Assembly: GCA_934500835.1 (NCBI GenBank)
Contig: CAKSTR010000001.1
Coordinates: 434,001 to 498,000 of the forward strand
Reading direction: 5' to 3'
Length of the DNA: 64,000 nucleotides
Source of the DNA: an uncultured Paracoccaceae bacterium
GTDB taxonomy: Bacteria > Pseudomonadota > Alphaproteobacteria > Rhodobacterales > Rhodobacteraceae
The notes beneath the pieces are model-generated. The model was not told the origin of the DNA. It saw only the letters and a list, made by a program, of their open reading frames with translations, and made no database searches. The translations under genes and the position numbers were made by a program. Every line of letters begins with the position of its first letter. Position 1 is the first letter of the stretch. Shown one piece after another: positions 26,366 to 34,749 of this stretch.

Positions 26366-26845
26366 ATGCGCGCCCTGATCCTTGCCCTCGCCTTTCTTCC
26401 CACCGCCGCATTCGCAGAATGCCACCCCGATACCGAGGTTTTCTCCTGCAGGATCGGCAAGAAGATCCTGGAGGTCTGCCACTGGAAAGGCGCGCTGGTC
26501 TACAGCTTCGGCCCTGCCGGCAAGCCGGATCTGACCATCGCCGAACCGCTGGAGACCGTCGCCTATCAGCCATGGCCCGGCGTCAGCAACAGCATCTGGG
26601 ACAGCGTCACCTTCGCGAATGAGGGGTACAGCTACGAAGTCTGGACCTCGATCGCACGCGACCCCGAGGACACCTCGGGCCTGCAAGGCGGCGTCAACGT
26701 CCTGAAAGGTGAGACCCAGCAAGCGCAACTGACCTGCGACGACGGCACCGCCAGCCAGCCGCTGGATGTCATCTACGAACTGAAAGAAGCCATCGGCCAG
26801 TGCTGGGATTTCGACAACCACGCCTGGACCACCGGCTGCAACTGA
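26366..26845 (+). CDS. Secreted protein of unknown function
   Basis: A 159-residue exported protein. ATG at 26366 is preceded by ACGGAGG and gives a signal peptide (MRALILALAFLPTAAFAEC). The mature region has six or so cysteines (ECHPD, FSCRIGKK, EVCHWKG, LTCDD, GQCWDF, TTGCN), so disulfides in the periplasm are likely. The rest is mainly beta-type sequence (GALVYSFGPAGKPDLTIAEP). No family is recognised; it resembles in style the small exported proteins at 5.2-6.9 kb and 49.3 kb but shares no clear motif. Confidence 0.72.
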   Translation: MRALILALAFLPTAAFAECHPDTEVFSCRIGKKILEVCHWKGALVYSFGPAGKPDLTIAEPLETVAYQPWPGVSNSIWDSVTFANEGYSYEVWTSIARDPEDTSGLQGGVNVLKGETQQAQLTCDDGTASQPLDVIYELKEAIGQCWDFDNHAWTTGCN

Positions 26846-27014
26846 GCCGCACACACCTGCGTGAGTCCCTGCCGCCACAGTTGCCCCCCCATATGCAGGG
26901 GGCGCAACTTCCCGCTGGCCCATATCCAAGCCGCAGTCCTATAGTCAGCGGAAAGAACCGGGGAGACACCCGGACCTAGAGGCAGGCCAACAACAACAAG
27001 CAAGGAGGGGGCGA

Positions 27015-27482
27015 ATGCGCTGCCCATTCTGCGGCAATATCGACACCCAGGTGAAGGACTCGCGTCCGGCCGAGGACCATGTCTCGATCCGGCGCCGGCG
27101 GTTCTGCCCGGCCTGCGGCGGGCGGTTCACCACCTATGAACGGGTGCAGCTGCGCGACCTCGTGGTGATCAAATCCTCTGGCAAACGCGAGGATTTCGAC
27201 CGCGACAAGCTGGAACGCTCGATCCGCATCGCGATGCAGAAGCGGCCCATCGACCCCGAGCGGATCGACCAGATGATCAGCGGCATCGTGCGCCGGCTGG
27301 AGTCTCTGGGCGAAACCGACATCCCGTCGAAGCAGATCGGCGAGATCGTGATGGAATCGCTGGCCCGGATCGACACTGTCGCCTACGTCCGCTTTGCCAG
27401 CGTTTACAAGAACTTCCAGGCCGCCGACGACTTCGACCGCTTCGTCAGCGAACTGCGCCCCGGCGACAAGACGGAAGAGTGA
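27015..27482 (+). CDS. nrdR: Transcriptional repressor NrdR
   Basis: A 155-residue nucleotide-sensing repressor of ribonucleotide reductase genes. An N-terminal zinc ribbon ([39 protein letters not shown]) binds NrdR boxes, and the ATP-cone domain (residues ~50-140, [20 protein letters not shown]) senses ATP/dATP. It starts with a strong GGAGGGGG ribosome site and overlaps ribD by 4 bases (GTGA), a frequent nrdR-rib arrangement in this group. Confidence 0.96.
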   Translation: MRCPFCGNIDTQVKDSRPAEDHVSIRRRRFCPACGGRFTTYERVQLRDLVVIKSSGKREDFDRDKLERSIRIAMQKRPIDPERIDQMISGIVRRLESLGETDIPSKQIGEIVMESLARIDTVAYVRFASVYKNFQAADDFDRFVSELRPGDKTEE

Positions 27483-28561
27483 CCGATCAGGACCATATGG
27501 AACACGCCCTGCGCCTTGCGGCGCGGGGCCTTGGACTGACCTGGCCCAACCCCTCGGTCGGCTGCGTTCTGGTAAGGGACGGGCGGGTGATCGGCCGCGG
27601 CACCACCCAACCCGGTGGCCGCCCGCATGCCGAACGGGTGGCGCTGGCGCAGGCCGGCGATGCGCGGGGCGCCACCGCCTATGTCACGCTGGAACCCTGC
27701 GCCCATCACGGCAAGACCCCGCCCTGCGCCGAGGCTTTGGCTCACGCCGGTGTCGCCCGCGTCGTCACCGCGCTGACCGACCCCGACCCCAGGGTCGCGG
27801 GCCGCGGCCATGCCATCCTGCGCAAGGCCGGGATCGAGGTGACCGAAGGCGTCCTTGCGGCACAGGCTCGCTGCCTTGCCGCAGGCTTCCTGAAACGCGT
27901 CACCCGCGGGCTGCCGCTGCTGACGCTGAAGCTGGCCTCCACCCTGGATGGCCGCATCGCCACATCCACAGGCGAGTCGCGCTGGATCACCGGCGCGCAG
28001 GCCCGCGCCCATGTCCATATGCTGCGGATGACGCATGACGCCGTGCTGGTCGGGTCCGGCACCGCGCGCGCGGATGACCCCGACCTGACGGTGCGCGACC
28101 TTGGCGCGCGGCATCAGCCCTTGCGGATCGTGCTCGACAGCCGGCTGAGCCACAGCCCCGCCAGCCGCCTCGGCCGAACCGCCAAAGCGTATCCGGTCTG
28201 GCTGCTGCACGGCACGGCAGCCCCCGCCGGCGCGCGCAGCGCCTGGGCCGGCACCGGCGCCCGCCTCATCGAATGCGCCGATGCCGGCGGCCATCTCGAC
28301 CTGCAAGCCGCCTTCCGCACCCTCGCCGCCGAAGGCCTCACCCGCATCCTTTGCGAAGGCGGCGGCACTCTGGCCGCCCGCCTTGTCGCTGAAAACCTCG
28401 TCGACGACCTTGCCCTCTACACCGCGGCCTGCCTGATCGGCGCCGACGGCACCCCGGCCCTCGGCCCGCTTGGGCTGACAAAACTCTCGGACGCCCCCCG
28501 ACCGACCCTGACCGAGACCCGAACCCTCGGCCCCGACCAGTTCACCCGCTGGTCTTTCTGA
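27479..28561 (+). CDS. ribD: Bifunctional riboflavin biosynthesis protein RibD
   Basis: A 360-residue bifunctional enzyme: an N-terminal diaminohydroxyphosphoribosylaminopyrimidine deaminase with zinc motifs [11 protein letters not shown] and [11 protein letters not shown], and a C-terminal NADPH-dependent reductase ([34 protein letters not shown]). GTG at 27479 overlaps the nrdR stop; an ATG six codons later is the alternative. No FMN riboswitch is present because the gene is coupled to nrdR. Transcription probably ends in the GC-rich repeat just downstream. Confidence 0.94.
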   Translation: MTDQDHMEHALRLAARGLGLTWPNPSVGCVLVRDGRVIGRGTTQPGGRPHAERVALAQAGDARGATAYVTLEPCAHHGKTPPCAEALAHAGVARVVTALTDPDPRVAGRGHAILRKAGIEVTEGVLAAQARCLAAGFLKRVTRGLPLLTLKLASTLDGRIATSTGESRWITGAQARAHVHMLRMTHDAVLVGSGTARADDPDLTVRDLGARHQPLRIVLDSRLSHSPASRLGRTAKAYPVWLLHGTAAPAGARSAWAGTGARLIECADAGGHLDLQAAFRTLAAEGLTRILCEGGGTLAARLVAENLVDDLALYTAACLIGADGTPALGPLGLTKLSDAPRPTLTETRTLGPDQFTRWSF

Positions 28562-28570
28562 CCCATTCAC

Positions 28571-28619
28571 TTTGGCTGAAATATCCCACGGGGGTCCGGG
28601 GGTGTGAAACCCCCGGCCT
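28571..28619 (+). repeat. Dispersed GC-rich intergenic repeat, third copy
   Basis: Reads TTGGCTGAAATATCCCACGG, then GGGTCCGG and the hairpin CCGGGGG (28596-28602)/CCCCCGG (28610-28616). It matches the copies at 21791-21900 and 34688-34739 in order of parts. It lies between the convergent ends of ribD and glyoxalase I, so the hairpin could serve both genes. Confidence 0.7.
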
Positions 28620-28624
28620 CCGCT

Positions 28625-29053
28625 TCACCAATGTCCGGTGTTCGGCATCGAGGCCCAGGGTTCGGCCGGCGCCTTCGCCTCCCCCTTCTGCAACAGCTCG
28701 ACCGAGACATTGTCGGGCGAGCGCACGAAAGCCATCCAGCCGTCGCGCGGCGGGCGGTTGATCACCACGCCATTGGCCTGCAGATGGGCGCAGGTGGCAT
28801 AGATATCGTCAACCTCATAGGCGAGATGCCCGAAATGCCGGCTGTCCGAGGGCAACCCGTCATCGCCGTCCCAGTTGTAGGTCAGTTCCACCGGACACTC
28901 CGGCTGGCCCGGAGGCGCCATGAAGATCAGCGTGAACCGGCCACGCTCATTGTCGGTCCGCCGGGTCTCTTCCAGCCCCAGCAGCCGGTAGAACGCCATC
29001 GAGGCGTCAAGATCCTTCACCCGGACCATGGTGTGCAGATAGCGTATCGTCAT
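28625..29053 (-). CDS. gloA: Lactoylglutathione lyase (glyoxalase I)
   Basis: A 142-residue VOC-fold metalloenzyme that isomerises the methylglyoxal-glutathione hemithioacetal to S-lactoylglutathione. The four metal-ligand positions can be seen: His in YLHTMVRVKDLD, Glu in CPVELTYNWDGDD, His in FGHLAYEVDD and Glu in VSVELLQKG. The start at 29053 is chosen for its AGGAGGTT ribosome site; the open frame extends far upstream without homology. It is a single gene, convergent with ribD. Confidence 0.9.
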   Translation of the reverse strand: MTIRYLHTMVRVKDLDASMAFYRLLGLEETRRTDNERGRFTLIFMAPPGQPECPVELTYNWDGDDGLPSDSRHFGHLAYEVDDIYATCAHLQANGVVINRPPRDGWMAFVRSPDNVSVELLQKGEAKAPAEPWASMPNTGHW

Positions 29054-29118
29054 CGCGGAAACCTCCTGTTCACGGTCAAGGGTAAGCCCGCGCCGCGGCA
29101 ATGAACAGGGGCCGCAGG

Positions 29119-30477
29119 TTAGAACTGGCTGGAGATCCCGAAACTGACCCCAAGCTCGCGGGTATCGCGCACCACCAGATCCGACCATGTCCGCGCGCCC
29201 GATACGGTGACGGTCGGGTTGAATCCCATCACCTCGAGCGAGGGCAGCTCGGCCGTGACCGAAAGCGAAAGCCAGGTGTCCGGCGCAAAACTGGGGGTGC
29301 GCCAATAGTCGCGTTGCTCGGCCTCAAGATCGACCATCAGCCCGAAGAAATCGCTGCGGATCGGCGGCCGCCAACCAAGGCTCATCGCGGGCCCCCGCCA
29401 GGCAATCCCGGCCGCGTCCGAAGAGACGTCGACGGCACCGACTCCAACAGTAACGGCCCCCAGCCAGTCCGCGCGGTGACTGGCCGCAACGGTCAGCCGA
29501 CTGGTCACACTGTCCACCACCTGACTGCCCGGTATGTCCACCGCCTCCATCTGAAGCTTGGCTGAACCCGCCCAGTCAGGAGCAAAGGCCCGACGCAGTT
29601 CCAGCGAGCCACGAGCAATGTCCGCGCTGACCTGCCCGCCGCTCCAACGCCGCGCCACCGCCCCCGTGGTCAGCAGCGCATAGCGTCCGGCCTCGTCTTG
29701 CCAGACATGCTCGATCCCCAGCGACAGTTGATCGCGGCGGAAGTCGGCCCCGCGCAGGCCCGGGTCTATGGCCCGCGCCCGATCGCCCAACACGACCTCG
29801 GCATGCGACCAGGTCAGCGTGGCGCGGCTGGCCGGCGTCAGCGTATAGCCCATCTGCGCCGCCAGACCATAGACCTGCCCGGGTACGGCCTGAGTGATCG
29901 GAATGGCGAAAGGCCCCCACCAATAGGTATCGTGCAGGCTGCCGCCATTCACATTGTCAGATGGCCCGCCGAAGATCGACACGGCAAAGCTCAACCGGCT
30001 CTGGGTCGAGACTGTACGATATGCCTGGCCCAGCACCGCCTCATGCGTCTTGGTCGGCGCATAAAGATCGGCCCGGCGCAGCCACAGCTTCGACGCCCAA
30101 GGCCTGCCTGCGGCGGCAAAGGCCTCGGCCGTCAGATAGGCGCCTTCGAACTTGGCCTCCTTGCCTTTGGCCAGGTAGAAGCCTTTTCTCGCGACTGGCA
30201 CCGCCTGATCCGGCACGCCGCTTCGCGTCAGCGCCGCAGCCAGCAACATATGCGCCCCGGGGTCATCGGGAACCGTCGCCAGAATCTGACGGGCGATCAA
30301 CACCGCCTGATCGGGCCTGCCAATTGCCAGCGCCTGCCGGGCCAAGGCACGGGCGCCCTCAAGATCTGTCTCGACGATGACGTCGCCGCCCGTCGCGGGG
30401 GCAGCACCCTCGGCCCCTGCCACGCCCGCCAGCAGAATGCCTGCCAGCACGGCGGACAGTGCCCTGATCAGGGGCAT
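29119..30477 (-). CDS. Slam-like outer-membrane protein (TPR plus DUF560 beta-barrel)
   Basis: A ~452-residue exported protein. It has a signal peptide (MPLIRALSAVLAGILLAGVA), TPR-like helices over residues ~30-140 (QAVLIARQILATVPDDPGAH, LAAALTRSGVPDQAVPVARK), then an amphipathic beta-strand domain to the C-terminus, ending in the outer-membrane-type GVSFGISSQF. TPR followed by a barrel is the layout of Slam proteins, which move lipoproteins to the cell surface. The gene starts inside the end of the adjacent TbpB-like lipoprotein gene; an earlier ATG at 30498 is also possible. Assignment is by architecture and neighbour, so family membership should be treated as probable. Confidence 0.7.
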   Translation of the reverse strand: MPLIRALSAVLAGILLAGVAGAEGAAPATGGDVIVETDLEGARALARQALAIGRPDQAVLIARQILATVPDDPGAHMLLAAALTRSGVPDQAVPVARKGFYLAKGKEAKFEGAYLTAEAFAAAGRPWASKLWLRRADLYAPTKTHEAVLGQAYRTVSTQSRLSFAVSIFGGPSDNVNGGSLHDTYWWGPFAIPITQAVPGQVYGLAAQMGYTLTPASRATLTWSHAEVVLGDRARAIDPGLRGADFRRDQLSLGIEHVWQDEAGRYALLTTGAVARRWSGGQVSADIARGSLELRRAFAPDWAGSAKLQMEAVDIPGSQVVDSVTSRLTVAASHRADWLGAVTVGVGAVDVSSDAAGIAWRGPAMSLGWRPPIRSDFFGLMVDLEAEQRDYWRTPSFAPDTWLSLSVTAELPSLEVMGFNPTVTVSGARTWSDLVVRDTRELGVSFGISSQF

Positions 30478-31370
30478 GCCGGTCCGCCGGCCAGACATCC
30501 TGGCAGGACGATCAGCCCATGTTCGACCAGGTCGGGATCGCTCGTGGGATTGAACACCATCACCACGCCCACGTCGGTCCCAAGATTGCTGAAGGCACCG
30601 CCGTAGTTACCTGCTGTCGTCCAGGTCGGGTCAAGCCGCTCGACCGTGCCGGCAAAGGTCCCGTCGGCGGTGATATCCGTTTCAACCAACGCGATGTCGG
30701 GAAGGGCTGTACCCGTATCGACATTTGTCCGGTTGTCGACCCCGCCTTCGATCTTCATCAGCGAGAAGTCGGCGGTGATCAGCACACGGCCCGCCGTCTT
30801 GTAGGCTTCCGACGGATTCAGCGTGCCACCCGGTCCACCCGGAGTCGCAGGACCGGAATTGAGCATCCCGACGTAAGAGCCGGAATAGTCGAACTTCGCG
30901 CCGACACCGTCAGTGCGGCTATCGACCGGCTTGGTAAAGGTATCGGCCCGCCACAGATAGCCGCCGCCGCGATAGGTGCTGAACTGGCCTGCGTCCACCG
31001 CGATCATCCCGCCGATGCCGCCCGACTTCTTGACCAACGCCACGACCTTACGGTTCGAGGTGGTGCTTTGGTAGCTGTAGGCCTCATAGCCTGCGACATT
31101 CAGGGTCGGATCTTGCGTCAGATCGCCCTCGCCGCCCGGCAGGATGATCGAATCCATCTTGATGTGCAATTTCGGCGCGCCGGACGTCCAGGTTCCAATC
31201 TCGGCGCCTTTCACATCCTGGCTGACAGTAGCCGGCACCAGCGAGTCCGGATTGTTCGGATCGGTGGGGTCCGTAGGATCCGTAGGACCCGCGCCAGTGG
31301 TAAGCGGATTGCCTCCGCAGGCCGCCAAGGCTGCAACGAGAGTCAGGGCGGAAAGGGTGCGCATCAGCAT
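30468..31370 (-). CDS. Surface-type lipoprotein, TbpB-like (candidate Slam substrate)
   Basis: A 300-residue lipoprotein. The lipobox is LVAALAAC, followed by a flexible T-D-P-T-D-P repeat tether. The mature domain is beta-rich and ends in an eight-strand-barrel-like region (VETDITADGTFAGTVERLDP, GNYGGAFSNLGTDVGVVMVF) like the C-terminal barrels of transferrin-binding-protein-B-type lipoproteins. Two start codons (31370 and 31364) are possible. Its 3' end overlaps the Slam-like gene, which suggests the two form a secretion system and cargo pair. The ligand is unknown. Confidence 0.7.
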   Translation of the reverse strand: MLMRTLSALTLVAALAACGGNPLTTGAGPTDPTDPTDPNNPDSLVPATVSQDVKGAEIGTWTSGAPKLHIKMDSIILPGGEGDLTQDPTLNVAGYEAYSYQSTTSNRKVVALVKKSGGIGGMIAVDAGQFSTYRGGGYLWRADTFTKPVDSRTDGVGAKFDYSGSYVGMLNSGPATPGGPGGTLNPSEAYKTAGRVLITADFSLMKIEGGVDNRTNVDTGTALPDIALVETDITADGTFAGTVERLDPTWTTAGNYGGAFSNLGTDVGVVMVFNPTSDPDLVEHGLIVLPGCLAGGPACP

Positions 31371-31562
31371 CAACGGCCGTCCAGGTTGCGGGAATACTGG
31401 ATCAGCTTTGCCCGCAAAGCCCTTGAAAGTCAAAGGAGAACCAGCCACGCCCCATTTCCGCCCCAATCCGTTGCGTCCCGGCATCACGCCTGTCCTCGTG
31501 GTTTCCCAAGGGCCTCCCACCAGATATAGTGCCGACCGACTCATTCCCCCGCTCGAAAGGCC

Positions 31563-32474
31563 ATGCCCATGCCGCTTACCCCAGACCAGCTGGCCGAAAT
31601 CGAAGCCGCCCGTTCCACCCCGCGCCAGACCCTGCGCGCCGTTTCCGAAGGGATGGAGGCGCATCTCTACCGCGCCCATCCGGTGCTGGACCACGGCTTC
31701 ATCCGCGTCATCGACTATATGGGCGATGATGCCGCCATCGTGCAGGCCGCCCGCGTCAGCTATGGGGCCGGCACCAAGCATGTCTCGAACGACGAAGGCC
31801 TGATCCGCTATCTGATGCGGCACTGGCACTCGACCCCGTTCGAGATGTGCGAGGTGAAACTCCACGTCAAGCTGCCGGTCTTTGTCGCCCGCCAGTGGAT
31901 TCGCCACCGCACCGCCAACGTCAACGAATACTCGGCCCGCTATTCGATTCTGGACCGCGAGTTCTACATCCCCGAACCCGCCCAGCTGGCCGCGCAAAGC
32001 ACCGTCAACAACCAGGGCCGCGGCGAGGTGCTGACCGGACAAGAGGCTGCCCGCGTCCTCGACATGCTGAAACGCGACGCCGCCACCTCCTACGACCATT
32101 ACGAGGCGATGCTGTCACAAGAAGGGCAGCAGGGCCTTGCCCGCGAATTGGCGCGAATGAACCTGCCGATGAACATCTACACCCAATGGTATTGGAAGGT
32201 GGACCTGCACAACCTGTTCCATTTCCTGCGCCTGCGCGCCGACGCCCACGCCCAATACGAAATCCGCGTCTATGCAGACGCCATAGCGGCGACGGTGAAG
32301 GATTGGGTGCCTTTGGCCTTCGGCGCGTTCGAGGATTACCGGATGGGTGGTGTTACGTTGTCGGCCAAGGCGATTGCGGTGTTGAAAAGACGGCTGGCCG
32401 GTGAGACAGTGGCGCAAGAGGACTCCGGCATGTCCAAGGGGGAATGGCGGGAGTTCGAGGGGGTTTGGGGATGA
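31563..32474 (+). CDS. thyX: Flavin-dependent thymidylate synthase ThyX
   Basis: A 303-residue FAD enzyme that methylates dUMP with methylene-THF and NADPH. The ThyX signature is [14 protein letters not shown]; flanking conserved stretches are [20 protein letters not shown] and [20 protein letters not shown]. It starts divergently from the lipoprotein/Slam pair, about 190 bases away. Immediately downstream (10 bases) begins an AT-rich ORF of different composition, so the 3' end of thyX marks the boundary of a probable insertion. Confidence 0.96.
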   Translation: MPMPLTPDQLAEIEAARSTPRQTLRAVSEGMEAHLYRAHPVLDHGFIRVIDYMGDDAAIVQAARVSYGAGTKHVSNDEGLIRYLMRHWHSTPFEMCEVKLHVKLPVFVARQWIRHRTANVNEYSARYSILDREFYIPEPAQLAAQSTVNNQGRGEVLTGQEAARVLDMLKRDAATSYDHYEAMLSQEGQQGLARELARMNLPMNIYTQWYWKVDLHNLFHFLRLRADAHAQYEIRVYADAIAATVKDWVPLAFGAFEDYRMGGVTLSAKAIAVLKRRLAGETVAQEDSGMSKGEWREFEGVWG

Positions 32475-32484
32475 GGGATGACGG

Positions 32485-33546
32485 ATGAATATTGAGCAAT
32501 TTCTTGAACTCGCTGATAGAATAATTCAGATTGAAAAACGAGGGCTTGTCCAGCAAAAGCTAGACGAGCTCACATCAAACCTGAGCAACCTTTCATCCTC
32601 ACCTGGAAACGACAGCTATCAAAAGGCAGTATCCACTAGCGTGAACGAGCTGCGTTCAGGATATAATATATTTGACAAGAATCTTACACCGAGACAAAAG
32701 AAGATGATTGATGAGCTCACAGATGACATCTTTTTTGATCCGACCACTGTCGACACTATAGTGAATAACCTATCTGAGAATGCGATATCCCCATCTGTTT
32801 CAATCCCATTTGTTCAGTCTGTTAGCAGCTCACGGAGCGTATTTCTTTCCAATTTAGAAGCTGCGAGGACTTCTCTTAAGTCCTTTGGCTTCGACGCGAC
32901 ATCAATTGAACCCAATGAAACAGAGATAGGATTCCTTGTCCCCAGAGAGATATTCAACAATAGCCTCGACGGCTTCATAAAAGAAGCTAACGTAATAAAG
33001 TTTATACTCGATACAGCCAACATAGCGGCAACTGGCTCAGCTTCAGATATCCCCTCGGAGCAACTTTCAACTTCTGACCCCTATCTAATTTTTGGCCTCG
33101 ACCCAACTGCCGCCGTAATGATGGCAGGAGTGATAACGTGGGGGCTCAATACGTGGAAACAAACTCTAGAAATAAGAGAGCTTAAAGAAAAAGCACGCGA
33201 AATTCCAGCCCTGCAGGAGATCGCGGATCAGTTTGAAGGAAAAGTCAAAGATATTTTGTTAGAATCAATTAAGTCGGAAGTTGGTTCAATCATAAAAGCA
33301 GCCAAGAAGCCATCAGCTGAGCTGGAAAGTCGAATTGAACGGATGCTAGAACTTGTCCTTCAAAGATTTGAGCGAGGATATAACATCGACCTAAGGCTTC
33401 CACCACCAATTAAGGACGCCGAAGAGACCCAAGAAATCAACGAACTTCGTGCGCTGCGTAGTAGCCTCGCTTTTCCAGAGGTCAAGAATCCGCCTGTATT
33501 GCAACTCACGACACAGACGGAAGCAAAGCGCGGGAAGCAACCCTAA
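32485..33546 (+). CDS. AT-rich orphan ORF, unknown function, probably acquired
   Basis: A 353-residue predicted protein that matches no family I recognise. Base and codon use differ sharply from all neighbours (many AAA, ATA, TTT and AGA codons), indicating recent transfer. Residues 1-85 and 225-300 are rich in charged heptad-like helices (ELTSNLSNLSSS; TLEIRELKEKAREIPALQEI; ELESRIERMLELVLQRFERG). One hydrophobic stretch (LDPTAAVMMAGVITWGLN, about residues 205-222) could be a membrane-inserting or buried helix. There is no signal peptide, Walker motif or HTH. A phage-, toxin- or defence-type protein is possible but unsupported. The ORF is long and intact, so it is likely expressed. Confidence 0.6.
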   Translation: MNIEQFLELADRIIQIEKRGLVQQKLDELTSNLSNLSSSPGNDSYQKAVSTSVNELRSGYNIFDKNLTPRQKKMIDELTDDIFFDPTTVDTIVNNLSENAISPSVSIPFVQSVSSSRSVFLSNLEAARTSLKSFGFDATSIEPNETEIGFLVPREIFNNSLDGFIKEANVIKFILDTANIAATGSASDIPSEQLSTSDPYLIFGLDPTAAVMMAGVITWGLNTWKQTLEIRELKEKAREIPALQEIADQFEGKVKDILLESIKSEVGSIIKAAKKPSAELESRIERMLELVLQRFERGYNIDLRLPPPIKDAEETQEINELRALRSSLAFPEVKNPPVLQLTTQTEAKRGKQP

Positions 33547-33783
33547 CAGGTGCTGGCTCCCGCTCTCCCAGCCCTGCTCGCCCATTCGCTCCCGAACACG
33601 CTCCACAGGAGTGTTTCCTCCCACCCACAGGCGCGGTAAGCCCCACACATCCCCCGCCTCCACCCGCAACTCCCGCACCTGATCCGCCGTCAGATACCCC
33701 ATCACCTCCCCCTCATCCCGCTGCCACCCCAAGATCGCCGCCCGCGTGTTCCTCCCGAACACCCCGTCCAACCCACAACCCCT
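33544..33783 (-). pseudogene. Remnant of a peptidoglycan-binding domain gene
   Basis: Minus-strand translation gives CGLDGVFGRNTRAAILGWQR followed by GYLTADQVRELRVEAGDVW, the typical end of a PG_binding_1 module with its usual continuation. There is no credible start; upstream the frame is Pro/Gly-rich non-coding sequence and downstream it runs into the antisense of the AT-rich ORF. The whole 33547-33952 stretch holds no other convincing gene. The remnant probably belonged to a host gene cut by arrival of the AT-rich segment. Confidence 0.5.
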
Positions 33784-33952
33784 ATCCACCGGCAGGCCAA
33801 ATGGCCGGCCGACGGACCGACCGCGCATGAAGGGCGTGATCTTTTGCATCCGCACCCGGCAGATGTTAGGAAGACGCAACCCTCCCCCTCCCCGCGCTGG
33901 TCCGCCAGGACCGCTTCCCATCCCCTGCCGCCCTCCCCCCGAAAGGCCCGCC

Positions 33953-34276
33953 ATGATCCTCTACGGCATCCCCACCTGCGACACCTGCAAGCGTGCGTTG
34001 AAAACCCTTCAGGCCGCCGGAAAGGACGTCAGCTTTCGCGACATCCGCGCGGAACCGCTGACGGATGAGGAAATCGCGACCATTGTCGGGGAGTTCGGCT
34101 CAAAGGCGGTGAACCAGCAGTCCACCACCTACCGTTCTTTCAGCGACTTTCTGAAGGCATCCGAACCCGAGGCGCAGATCAAGGCCCAGCCGACAGTGAT
34201 GAAGCGGCCCGTCATCAAGGCGGACCGCTGGTACCTCGGTTGGGACAGCGCAACCGAGGCAGCCTTGACGGCCTAA
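33953..34276 (+). CDS. ArsC/Spx family thioredoxin-fold protein
   Basis: A 107-residue cytoplasmic protein with the ArsC/Spx/MgsR fold: an N-terminal CxxC (GIPTCDTCKRALKTL), a RDIRAEPLTDEEI segment and a C-terminal VMKRPVIKADRWYLG. Members include glutaredoxin-dependent arsenate reductases and Spx-type redox regulators; no ars genes are near, so the YffB-like uncharacterised subgroup is most likely. ATG at 33953 follows AAAGG. Its stop overlaps the stop of the cold-shock gene by 4 bases on the opposite strand. Confidence 0.85.
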   Translation: MILYGIPTCDTCKRALKTLQAAGKDVSFRDIRAEPLTDEEIATIVGEFGSKAVNQQSTTYRSFSDFLKASEPEAQIKAQPTVMKRPVIKADRWYLGWDSATEAALTA

Positions 34277-34479
34277 AGCAGCCGCAGTTCACCCGCCGAC
34301 TGCTTGCCGTCGCGGCCAGACAACAGCTCGTAGCCGATCTTCTGGTTGTCGTTCAGGCCCTTCAACCCGGCGCGTTCCACCGCCGAGATATGCACAAACA
34401 CATCCTTGCCGCCGTCATCAGGCGCGATAAAGCCGTAACCCTTGGTGGAATTGAACCATTTCACGGTGCCCGTCGGCAT
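34273..34479 (-). CDS. cspA: Cold-shock protein (CspA family)
   Basis: A 68-residue single-stranded nucleic-acid-binding OB-fold protein. RNP1 (KGYGFIAP) and RNP2 (VFVHISAV) are present, within MPTGTVKWFNSTKGYGFIAP. The start at 34479 is the family start; the frame open to 34692 is spurious. About 200 bases of gene-free DNA upstream could form the long structured 5' leader common to csp genes. No clear cold box can be claimed. Confidence 0.93.
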   Translation of the reverse strand: MPTGTVKWFNSTKGYGFIAPDDGGKDVFVHISAVERAGLKGLNDNQKIGYELLSGRDGKQSAGELRLL

Positions 34480-34687
34480 TCCGTCTCTCCCCATCTGATC
34501 CCCCCGCGGCACCATTGCTGCAAGGGTGTAGCCGCCAGGTCTTCCAGGGCCTTCCGTCTCAGAGAGGCAGTCAGAAAGTCTGTGGTCACGGGAATATGAT
34601 GCCATCCCGCCGCCGAAAATCAAGCTGCAAGGCAGGGCTGGCGGTTCGGTGCCGCCGGTCCGCACAGAATCGACGCACCACCGCCCT

Positions 34688-34739
34688 TTCATCTTGGTAA
34701 AAATATCCCGGGGGGTCCGGGGGGCCGGCCCCCCGGCAC
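34688..34739. repeat. Dispersed GC-rich intergenic repeat, fourth copy
   Basis: Reads TCATCTTGGTAAAAATATCC, then CGGGGGGTCCGG and a perfect 20-base palindrome (34717-34736, arms CCGGGGGG/CCCCCCGG). It has the same order of parts as the copies at 21791-21900 and 28571-28619. It lies 10 bases beyond the 3' end of thrS (minus strand) and can act as its terminator hairpin. Confidence 0.72.
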
Positions 34740-34749
34740 CAGCCGGAGT

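Noticed and set aside
27000..27500. FMN riboswitch ahead of ribD
   Set aside because: ribD overlaps nrdR by 4 bases, leaving no leader, and no conserved RFN-type helices were seen.
30468..32099. Extended minus-strand frame beyond the lipoprotein start, opposite thyX
   Set aside because: The lipobox fixes the start at 31370 or 31364; the upstream part is antisense to thyX.
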